Shown: piece after piece, positions 45,004 to 50,803 of the stretch
Position numbering within the stretch: the stretch's first letter is position 1
Layout of the letters: each line of letters starts with the position of its first letter
Assembly (NCBI GenBank): GCA_964599655.1
Contig: CAZRGV010000033.1
Location: 1-50,803, forward strand
Length of the DNA: 50,803 nt
Direction of reading: 5' to 3'
Origin: CAZRGV01 sp964599655
GTDB taxonomy: Bacteria; Planctomycetota; Planctomycetia; Isosphaerales; Isosphaeraceae
Made by a program: the position numbers and the translations under genes
Notes under the pieces: generated by a model
The model's input: the letters and a program-made list of their open reading frames with translations, nothing else
Told to the model about the DNA's origin: nothing
The model's database searches: none

Positions 45004-46340
45004 CGGTCGATCCGCGTCCCGAGGCGCTGGAATCCGCGAGCACGTCAAGGCGGGGGGCGGAGTGGTGTGGGGCCAACGGCTCACGATCAGGGTTCTGGAC
45101 CGCGAACAGCTTACCAGATTGGAAGAGGTCGCGCGGACATTCGAACTTTTCCGGCGTTGACGATGGCGCGGAAATCCGAGGTCCAAGTCCGCTCTCGCCG
45201 ATTCGAAGAGTACGCCAAACGAACCCGCCGGCTGACCTGACCGGAGGAAGGGCCCCGATGGGCCCTCGACGGCTCGCCATCGCGGTCCCGATGGGTCCGG
45301 TGCGCGGTTGGTGCGCGTTTTTCGCCAACAACTGATCGTTGTAAGTCTTGGTTCGATGGAATGTTCCGACAACATCGGGGAGTTCGTTCGGCGCGCCGGA
45401 CGGGGACCGGAACCACGGGCGATCCTCGTCGAACGTGGACCCAACTCCGTCGAGTTCGTTCGCGCCCGAGTCGTCGGGCACGCCCAGGCCCCCCCGAGCG
45501 TTCGGAAACGCCGTCGAACCGAGGCTGGTGCGCGGCTGGTGCGCGTTTTTCTCGTCGAGTTGATCGCCATAAACCTTGATGGAAACTCGACTTGCGACAT
45601 CGAACGGGAGTTCGTTCGGCGCGCGGGGCGCGGTCGTGGCATCTCGGGAACGTCGGGAACGGACGACGCGTCCGGTCGCATGCGGGAACCGGTTCGGGAG
45701 TTCGTTTGCGCCCGTGGACGGCGGTGGAACGCTCGGAACCTCAGAGCGGATCGAAACCGCCGGAGACGCGAACCAGCCCGGCAACGGGGCGGTTCGGGAA
45801 TCGCTCGGAAACACGGTCGGAACCAGAGCGGTGCGCGTCTGGTGCGCGGTTTCGTCGAATCGTGAATTGTCGGAAGTGACGGAAAAATCAACGTTTGCAT
45901 CGACTGGGGGGAGTTCGTTCGGCGCGCGGAGCGCGAGGACTCGCGGAAGAGCCTGGAGGGAGCCGGAGCGTTCGGAGAATCGCGGATGCCGAACGCCGAC
46001 CCAGGCGCGCGGAGCGCCCGACGACGGCCGACACACGACCGACCAAGAAGAGTCGGGAGGGAAAACCGTTCGCGGACAATCCATGGTTGCTTGGTATTCA
46101 TAGGATGCGTTCGCGGCTCGACGTCAGGCCACTCCGATTCGGTCCGGGCTTTCGCTTTCGGCTTGAAGGGACGAGTCGGCGGACAACGTCGCCTCTAAGA
46201 GAGATCATCGTTGGAAAGGGCCCGAGGTATCGGGTTGAGTTGGTTTTTTTTCGATCGGCCGGGCGTCGAGGAAAACCGGTAGGATTCCCCGGTTTGATTC
46301 CCCCGATCCAATCCGACCGCCGCAAGAACTTCGCCCGGGC
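45004..46340. repeat. non-coding region with a degenerate repeat array
   Basis: No gene is convincing in these 1.3 kb. Three related units were seen. Element C (GGTGCGCG, two or three bases, TGGTGCGCGTTTTT) begins at 45299, 45527 and 45830 (the last degenerate). About 80 bases after each C comes element A, GAGTTCGTTCGGCGCGC, at 45380, 45608 and 45911, each followed by another G/C-rich stretch. Element B, GAGTTCGTT(C/T)GCGCCC, follows at 45452 and 45698. The units are 228 and 303 bases apart. A reverse-strand relative (GCCAAACGAACCCGCC) is near 45213. The bases between C and A also align loosely, so each unit is a diverged copy of one element. Long open frames on both strands here are a by-product of base composition. 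Confidence 0.7.
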
Positions 46341-46356
46341 AACGGATTCTCATTCC

Positions 46357-46554
46357 GCTGGTGGCAAAGTCGGAACCGCCAGCCCTACAAGGGGTTTGCG
46401 CGATACGCCCGAACCGCTTGCCCCACATTTGCCCCACGACACAAGTCCGATGCCCCCCGACCTGACCGCACTCGTGAACGCCTGGCCGACGCTGCCCGAA
46501 CCGATCAAGTCCGCCATCCGGGCGTTGCTGGTGACCGTCACGGGTCCTTCTTAA
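46357..46554 (+). pseudogene. probable tail of an older tyrosine recombinase
   Basis: In this frame the sequence reads LAPHLPHD, then MPPDLTALVNAWPTLPEPIK and SAIRALLVTV to a TAA at 46552. The first motif matches the tail of the integrase at 49360 (FAPYLPLP) at the DNA level in the same codon phase (see the 18-bp repeat). The D-LxALV-xAWPxLPE block looks like the closing helix segment that follows such tails in planctomycete integrases (recalled, not tested). Nothing upstream is integrase-like, so only the last part remains. A 34-residue independent ORF from ATG 46450 is an alternative. Confidence 0.5.
46418..46435 (+). repeat. 18-bp direct repeat, left copy
   Basis: TTGCCCCACATTTGCCCC. The right copy, TTGCCCCATATTTGCCCC, is at 50618-50635, exactly 4200 bp away, same strand, one mismatch. 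Confidence 0.75.
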
Positions 46555-46556
46555 CG

Positions 46557-46786
46557 ATTTATTCGTTTACACGGCACGGGGACCCGCCAATGTCATATAC
46601 TGTATTTCTTTTTTTTTCACTTTTTTCCACACCGACGCCCCCACACCCGCCGCACGGGCGGGTATATTAGGCTTTGGATGAGGGCCGGCTGATCACCGGT
46701 CGCAGGCCGAAGCCGGCGCGTCGGGATTCCCTAGCCCCCGACCACCGGCCAGGCCCACCGAGCTAGGGAAAAACCGATGGACCGAG
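46557..46786 (+). promoter_or_regulatory. AT-rich leader of the element operon
   Basis: After the GC-rich flank there is a marked AT-rich stretch, with T9 at 46609-46617 and T6 at 46621-46626. TATACT (46596-46601) could be a -10 box, but no good -35 lies 16-18 bases upstream. ATACTGTAT (46597-46605) is a small palindrome. The T runs might instead end transcripts arriving from the left. The element's main promoter is likely here. Confidence 0.35.
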
Positions 46787-46921
46787 ATGGGGATTGACCG
46801 CGCCGACCGCACGTTGATTGACCGCGCGCTGGCCGAGCTGGAATCCTTCGGGTTCCAAATTCGCCTTACGAAGCCCCACAAACCCCGCCAGGCCGCTGAT
46901 GGCCGGGAGGCGGGACGATGA
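46787..46921 (+). CDS. small ORF, first gene of the element operon
   Basis: 44 residues, starting MGIDRADRTLIDRALAEL and ending DGREAGR. The first half predicts one amphipathic helix, the second is basic (HKPRQ). Its TGA overlaps the ATG of the next gene (ATGA at 46918-46921), and the next two genes are joined the same way, which argues for a real, coupled gene. The family is not recognised. The start codon is not backed by a clear ribosome site; ACCGAG precedes it. Confidence 0.5.
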   Translation: MGIDRADRTLIDRALAELESFGFQIRLTKPHKPRQAADGREAGR

Positions 46922-47175
46922 GCCATTCCCAAGCCATCGAGGCCCCCACGAGGCCCGAGAGCCGCCCCGCGCTGGCCGCCGCCGGTATCGAGCCGCTGCT
47001 GTCGCTCGATGACCTGGCCGCCGCCCTGTCGTGTTCCCGCCGCGCGGTGGAACGGTTGCGATCCGCCGGCAAGCTACCCGCGCCCGACCTGAAAATCGGT
47101 CGCTGCCCCCGCTGGAAGCCCGAGACGCTGCGCCGTTGGATCGACTCGCAGGCCCGGAAGGGGGTGGCCCGATGA
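46918..47175 (+). CDS. helix-turn-helix protein, excisionase-like (MerR/HTH_17 type)
   Basis: 85 residues. After a flexible N-terminal 25 residues comes LLSLDDLAAALSCSRRAVERLRSAGKLP, the short winged HTH typical of excisionases and element-borne DNA-binding proteins, then LKIGRCPRWKPETLRRWIDSQ, the wing and last helix. This form often serves as recombination directionality factor or as regulator of the replication gene. It overlaps the genes before and after by four bases each (ATGA), so all three are translated from one message. Binding sites may be the inverted repeats at 49173-49257 (inference). Confidence 0.85.
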   Translation: MSHSQAIEAPTRPESRPALAAAGIEPLLSLDDLAAALSCSRRAVERLRSAGKLPAPDLKIGRCPRWKPETLRRWIDSQARKGVAR

Positions 47176-49178
47176 GCACTCACGACCCCACAACCGTCCT
47201 GATTGCCCGGCTCAATGCCTTTGGTTCCGACCCCCGCCCGACCGGGCCGGATTCCTGGGAAAGCCGCTGCCCCGCCCATCAGGGAACCCGCCGCAACCTG
47301 TCGATCAAGCGCGGGGACGACGGACGGGCGCTGCTCCATTGCCACGCCCACGGATGTTCTCTTCAAGACATCCTGGGAAAACTCGAGATGGCCGAGGCGG
47401 ACCTATTCCCGCCCCGCGACGGCCACCCCACCTACAGGCCCCACGGCAACGGGAAAGCCCCGCCCAAGGCCAAGAGCAAGCCGCCCGCCCGTCCGACCCC
47501 CGAGGCCGCCATCGAGGCGACCGCCCGCAAGCTGGGCAAGCCCACGGCCCATTGGACCTATCAGGAGGCCGATGGAAGCGAAGTGGCGCGGGTTTATCGC
47601 TTCGATCCCTCGGGGGAGCGGAAGGAATACCGGCCGGTCCATCGGACCCCCGACGGCTGGCGGATTGGAGATCCCGACGGCCCTTGGCCGTTATACCGGC
47701 TGCCCGAGCTGGCCGGCGCCGGCCCGGTCTATCTGACCGAAGGGGAGAAAGCGGCGGACCTGGCCGCCGGTCTGGGGTTGATCGCCACAACGTCGGCCCA
47801 CGGTGCCAAGGCGGCCCACAAGTCCGATTGGACGCCGCTGGCCGGGCGCGAAGTCGTCATCCTGCCCGATCACGACTCCGAAGGGGAAAGCTACGCCCGC
47901 GCCGTCGTGGCGGAACTGGCGAAGCTGGAACCGTCGCCCACCGTGCGCATCGTCCGCCTGGCGAACCTGTGGCGGACCTCAGAGCCGATCCCCGAGGGCG
48001 GAGACATCGAGGAATGGCTAGCCGATGGCGTTCCCGACACCTGGGAACCCGAGGCGTGCCGGGCGGAGCTGGAACGGGTGGCCGCCGCGACCCCGCCGGC
48101 TGACCTGTCCGACCCGCCCCCGGCGGAGCCGGACCGGCCACGCTGCAAGCTGACGCGAGCGGCCGACATCCAGGTTCGGCCGGTCGAATGGCTCTGGGAT
48201 GGCCGCATCCCGCTGGGGATGCTGACCTTGTTCGCGGGCGACCCGAAGCTAGGCAAGTCGTTTGTGACGACCGCCCTGGCCGCCAACGTCTCGCGTGGCG
48301 CCCCGAACCCTGGCGATGACCGATCACCGGCCGGTCCCGGATCGGTGGTGCTGATGTCGGCCGAAGATGAGCCGGCCCGCACGATCGTTCCGCGCCTGAA
48401 GGCCGCCGGCGCCGACCTATCACGGGTTTATATCCTAGAATCGGTCTATCTGTCTGATGGGACCGAAGCCCTGCCCAGTCTGAGAACCGACATCGAGGCC
48501 ATCGAGCAAGCCATCACGAGCGCCGATGATTGTCGGCTTGTCGTGATCGACCCGGTGTCCGCCTACCTCGGGGGGACCGACGATCACCGGAACGGGGAGC
48601 TGCGCGGCGTGCTGTCGCCCTTGAAGGCGTTGGCGGAGCGCCACGGCATCGCCGTCGTACTGGTCACACACTTGAACAAGGCATCCGGGACGAATCCGAG
48701 ATATCGCGTCACCGGCTCGATCGCCTATGTCGGGGCGTGCCGGGCGAATTTTCTGTTCGCGCGTGACAAGGATGATCCGACCGGCCGCCGGGTCTTCATG
48801 CTGGCGAATGGCTGCAACCTGGCGCCCGACCCGCCCACGCTGGCCTACCGCATCGAGGATCGAGGCGACGGCCCGGCGGTCGAATGGGAGGCCGAAGCCG
48901 TCGCTATCACGGTTGAAGCTGCCTTGCAACCAGCCGACCCCGTTGGTGACGAGCGACGGGCGGAGCAAGCCGCCTGCAAAGACTGGTTGCGTGAAACGCT
49001 GGGGTCCGGCCGGATGTTGCAAACGGAAGTCGCAAGGGCCGGTAAGGATGCCGGATTCAGCCACGATCAACTCAACCGAGCGAAACGCAAAATCGGCGCA
49101 GTCACGCGCCGGGAGGGTTTCGGCAGTGGCGCCCGCTGCTATTGGGAACTGCCCGAGACCCCGGCCGGCTCTCCATAG
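47172..49178 (+). CDS. element primase-helicase: zinc finger, TOPRIM and RepA-like AAA ATPase
   Basis: 668 residues from ATG 47172, overlapping the HTH gene by ATGA. A zinc finger of CHC2 kind is formed by C33, H36, C57 and C62 (CPAHQG ... HCHAHGC). The TOPRIM domain is about 184-290: PVYLTEGEKAADLAAGLG (E190) and VVILPDHDSEGES (D233, D235) hold the metal-binding acids. The RepA/DnaB-like ATPase is about 325-560, with Walker A GDPKLGKS (356-363), LMSAEDEP and Walker B CRLVVIDPVSA (D461), then LVTHLNK and RVTGSIAY. The last 100 residues are likely a winged helix (SGRMLQTEVARAGKDAGFS). Together these suggest a self-primed replication initiator for the excised circle. The stop TAG is inside the first inverted repeat. 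Confidence 0.93.
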   Translation: MSTHDPTTVLIARLNAFGSDPRPTGPDSWESRCPAHQGTRRNLSIKRGDDGRALLHCHAHGCSLQDILGKLEMAEADLFPPRDGHPTYRPHGNGKAPPKAKSKPPARPTPEAAIEATARKLGKPTAHWTYQEADGSEVARVYRFDPSGERKEYRPVHRTPDGWRIGDPDGPWPLYRLPELAGAGPVYLTEGEKAADLAAGLGLIATTSAHGAKAAHKSDWTPLAGREVVILPDHDSEGESYARAVVAELAKLEPSPTVRIVRLANLWRTSEPIPEGGDIEEWLADGVPDTWEPEACRAELERVAAATPPADLSDPPPAEPDRPRCKLTRAADIQVRPVEWLWDGRIPLGMLTLFAGDPKLGKSFVTTALAANVSRGAPNPGDDRSPAGPGSVVLMSAEDEPARTIVPRLKAAGADLSRVYILESVYLSDGTEALPSLRTDIEAIEQAITSADDCRLVVIDPVSAYLGGTDDHRNGELRGVLSPLKALAERHGIAVVLVTHLNKASGTNPRYRVTGSIAYVGACRANFLFARDKDDPTGRRVFMLANGCNLAPDPPTLAYRIEDRGDGPAVEWEAEAVAITVEAALQPADPVGDERRAEQAACKDWLRETLGSGRMLQTEVARAGKDAGFSHDQLNRAKRKIGAVTRREGFGSGARCYWELPETPAGSP

Positions 49179-49257
49179 ATGGCGCGCATCCCCATAGATG
49201 GCGCTCCAAATGGTGCGCCATCTATGCAATCTATGGGACCGGCGCGCCATCTATGGG
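49173..49257. repeat. cluster of direct and inverted repeats between replication and integrase genes
   Basis: CCATAGATGGCGCGC at 49173-49187 and its exact inverse GCGCGCCATCTATGG at 49242-49256 frame the cluster. Inside, CCATAGATGGCGC (49192-49204) and GCGCCATCTATG (49215-49226) form a 12-bp perfect inverted pair with a 10-base spacer, and ATCTATGGG (49229-49237) is a partial copy. Two repeats point one way, two to three the other. This fits iterons of a replication origin, binding sites for the HTH protein or integrase, or an elaborate hairpin ending the primase transcript. Confidence 0.85.
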
Positions 49258-49359
49258 CCGGGTGGACCGAACATACCCGAGATACGACCTTGCGCATTGT
49301 GCCGATGGCAGGGGATAATCCGTCCAAGCCGATTCGATCACCTGTAGGGGGGTTGACAG

Positions 49360-50803
49360 ATGGCCGACTTTCGCAAGCGTGGAAAGAACTGGTATTACCG
49401 ATTCATGGATGCGAACGGCCGCCGAGTGGAGCGTCGGGGATGCCCCGACCGGCGGGCGACCGAGGAAATGGCCCGGCAGGCGGAGACGGAAGCCGCCAAG
49501 GTCCGGGCCGGTCTGATCGACCCCAAGGCCGACGCCTACCGCCGCCACGAGGCCCGATCCCTGGCCGATCACCTGGCCGACTTCCATGCCTACCTGACCG
49601 CCAAGGGGAACACGGCGAAGCATGCCGACCTGACCCGGACCCGCGCCGCCCGCCTCGTGGCCCTGGCCCTCGGGGCGAAGCTGGCCGAAATCGAAGCCCC
49701 GAACGCCGCCGGGAAGGCCCGCGCCAAGGCCGCCGAATGCCTGGCCCGGCGACTGGAATCCGCCCGCCTGTCGGACCTGTCGGCCGATCGGGTTCAAGCC
49801 GCCCTGGCCGCCCTCCGAATCGAGGGGCGGTCGCTCGAAACGGTCAACGCCCACCTTCGGGCCGCCAAGGGATTCTCGCGGTGGCTGTCGCGCGTCGCCC
49901 GGCGGACTCGGGATGACGAGCTGGCCCCCCTGTCGCTGGTCAACGCCGCGACCGACCGCCGCCACGAGCGCCGGGCGCTATCCGAGGCCGAAGCGGTGGC
50001 GCTCATCCAGGCCGCCGAGCGCGGGGACGCGGCGGAAGGCATGGCCGGCCCGGATCGGGCGATGCTCTACCGCGTGGCCCTCGGGACGGGGTTCCGGGCC
50101 GGGGAGCTACGGAGTCTGACCCCCGAGGGATTCCGGCTCGATGACGACCCGCCCACGATCGTCTGTGAGGCCGCCTACGCGAAGAACCGCCGCAAGGCCG
50201 AGCAACCCATCACGGCCGCGCTGGCGGCCCTGCTACGGCCCTGGGTGGCCGCCAAGCCCGCCGGCCGCCCGGTGTTCGCCACGATGCCCCGGCTCAAGAC
50301 GGCCGCCATGATGCGGGCGGACCTGGCCGCCGCCGGCATCCCCTACCGCGACGCCTCGGGCCGGGTAGCCGACTTCCATAGCTTGCGGGCGACCTACATC
50401 ACGGCCATCGTCCGGGGCGGCGCCTCGGTCAAGACGGCGCAATCCCTGGCCCGCCACGCGAGCCCGGTCCTGACCATCGGCCGTTACGCCCAAGTCGCCT
50501 TGCACGACCAACGGGCGGCCCTGGATAGCCTGCCCGACCTGACCGCCCCCGGCCCCCGCCCCGAGGCCGCCCGGATGGCCGCGACGGGCACGGATGGCCA
50601 ACGCATAAGGGACGACTTTGCCCCATATTTGCCCCTTCCGGTGGACGGAAACGGGCGGTTGGAGGCGGTTACGGGCGGAATCGTTGATGGGTGCGATCGT
50701 CGATCCGAGGGGCGCAAAGAGAACCCCGAGACGGGTTTAGTCGCCTCGGGGCGGTTGCAGTCGGAGAGGCGCCGCCCGGATTCGAACCGGGGAATAACGG
50801 ATT
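49360..50803 (+). CDS. tyrosine recombinase/integrase (runs off the right edge, through a tRNA gene)
   Basis: 481 codons are open to the window end with no stop. Start ATG 49360 with GGGGGG upstream. The N-terminal part (about 1-55) is an arm-binding segment (KRGKNWYYRFMDANGRRVERR), 65-190 the SAM-like core-binding domain. The catalytic set is present: R246 in GTGFRAGELRSL, Lys in YAKNRRKAEQP, H340-x-x-R343 in DFHSLRATYIT, H366 in LARHASP and the nucleophile Y376 in TIGRYAQVA. After FAPYLPLP the tail is low in structure and ends SERRRPDSNRGITD, which is the antisense translation of the tRNA-Cys arm. It is the last gene of the element and catalyses strand exchange at the tRNA. The C-terminal length is unknown. 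Confidence 0.92.
   Translation, partial: MADFRKRGKNWYYRFMDANGRRVERRGCPDRRATEEMARQAETEAAKVRAGLIDPKADAYRRHEARSLADHLADFHAYLTAKGNTAKHADLTRTRAARLVALALGAKLAEIEAPNAAGKARAKAAECLARRLESARLSDLSADRVQAALAALRIEGRSLETVNAHLRAAKGFSRWLSRVARRTRDDELAPLSLVNAATDRRHERRALSEAEAVALIQAAERGDAAEGMAGPDRAMLYRVALGTGFRAGELRSLTPEGFRLDDDPPTIVCEAAYAKNRRKAEQPITAALAALLRPWVAAKPAGRPVFATMPRLKTAAMMRADLAAAGIPYRDASGRVADFHSLRATYITAIVRGGASVKTAQSLARHASPVLTIGRYAQVALHDQRAALDSLPDLTAPGPRPEAARMAATGTDGQRIRDDFAPYLPLPVDGNGRLEAVTGGIVDGCDRRSEGRKENPETGLVASGRLQSERRRPDSNRGITD
50618..50635 (+). repeat. 18-bp direct repeat, right copy (inside the integrase gene)
   Basis: TTGCCCCATATTTGCCCC; partner of 46418-46435, same codon phase in both places. Confidence 0.75.
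50723..50750 (-). terminator. terminator of the tRNA-Cys gene, lying inside the integrase frame
   Basis: CCCCGAG (50723-50729) pairs with CTCGGGG (50744-50750). Read on the minus strand it follows the tRNA 3' end by 16 bases and is itself followed by TTCTCTTT, a good intrinsic terminator. Confidence 0.6.
50767..50803 (-). tRNA. tRNA-Cys (GCA expected), 3' half only; probable attachment site
   Basis: On the minus strand the sequence reads AA, TCCGT (anticodon stem), TATTC (variable loop), CCCGG-TTCGAAT-CCGGG (T arm), CGGCGCC (acceptor) and T at position 73. The acceptor end, U73 and the AA/TCCGT anticodon arm fit bacterial tRNA-Cys. The anticodon lies just outside the window, so identity is inferred. 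No CCA is encoded. Confidence 0.8.

Larger units (their letters stand above)
46418..50803 (+). mobile_element. small integrated element in tRNA-Cys (left edge uncertain, right edge at or beyond the window end)
   Basis: Cargo in order: short ORF, HTH/excisionase-like protein, primase-helicase, inverted-repeat cluster, tyrosine recombinase reading into tRNA-Cys. This is the layout of a tRNA-targeted integrative element with its own replication module and no visible conjugation or phage structural genes. The recombinase at the tRNA end supports the tRNA as attachment site. I found no clean copy of the tRNA 3' end on the left, so the left boundary is only bracketed between the polyketide synthase (45003) and the first element gene (46787); 46418 is used because the direct repeat is there. 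Confidence 0.6.

Noticed and set aside
45299..45927. CRISPR array
   Set aside because: Repeats are imperfect, unevenly spaced at 228 and 303 bases, and no cas gene is present.
45004..46101. N-terminal extension of the polyketide synthase to a 722-residue protein
   Set aside because: The extra 366 residues are encoded by the repeat array, are Arg/Pro/Ser-rich, and the family starts at ATG 45003.
46284..46297. ATTCCCCGGTTTGA as the left attachment-site copy of the tRNA T arm
   Set aside because: It matches the tRNA over 13 of 14 bases but on the opposite strand, whereas an attachment duplicate must be in direct orientation.
46777..46797. An ATG just upstream of the small element gene
   Set aside because: It opens only a six-residue frame that ends at once in TGA.

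Overview
The window is GC-rich DNA from a planctomycete, most likely of the Isosphaeraceae line. The evidence is four paired genes for a Planctomycete-type cytochrome c/DUF1549/DUF1553 protein (PSD1) and a DUF1501 protein, several exported proteins with the N-terminal 'LExR(x)LLA' or 'LDARIVPS' sorting-type motif, a DUF1559-like prepilin, 3-keto-disaccharide-hydrolase-like (DUF1080) proteins, and a tyrosine recombinase of planctomycete style. Five runs of N (7824-7838, 23948-24047, 37794-37918, 38600-38651, 38915-38954) and at least one unmarked frame break (near 39272) show a draft assembly; all lie in PSD1/DUF1501 genes or a tandem repeat.

Layout. 1-3017: the start of a family 2 glycosyltransferase, a small exported STN-like/coiled-coil protein, a DUF971 protein, a small unknown protein and a GntR/FCD regulator. 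3075-11355: a probable regulator operator, then two PSD1-DUF1501 pairs facing each other (3111-7316 on +, 7382-11355 on -). 11356-11856: dispersed repeats and a strong terminator. 11857-22830: one 3657-codon surface protein with an N-terminal subtilase/sedolisin-like protease and long Ig-like and beta-helix regions. 23551-24235: a secreted protein with a 43-residue repeat, interrupted by an assembly gap. 24374-34035: mixed metabolism and cell-envelope genes (HAD hydrolase, prepilin, two DUF1080/LamG-type proteins, class A beta-lactamase fold, thioesterase, two overlapping membrane-anchored dual-specificity phosphatases, NHL propeller), with one gene broken by a 65-bp tandem duplication and one chimeric pseudogene. 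34064-43685: two more PSD1-DUF1501 pairs in a four-gene minus-strand run with gaps of 5 to 46 bp. 43933-45003: a type III polyketide synthase. 45004-46340: non-coding, with a degenerate repeat array.

46.4 kb to the end is a small integrated element: a short ORF, an excisionase-like HTH protein and a primase-helicase joined by ATGA overlaps, then a cluster of inverted repeats, then a tyrosine recombinase whose reading frame runs antisense through the 3' half of a tRNA-Cys at the window edge. The tRNA is the likely attachment site. At its left the element is preceded by what looks like the tail of an older integrase. No CRISPR array, rRNA gene or classical insertion sequence was seen. The points most worth following up are the inverted-repeat cluster at 49173-49257, the repeat array at 45.2-45.9 kb with relatives at 11.5 kb, the Glu-type (not His-type) triad of the giant protease, and the operator next to the GntR gene.
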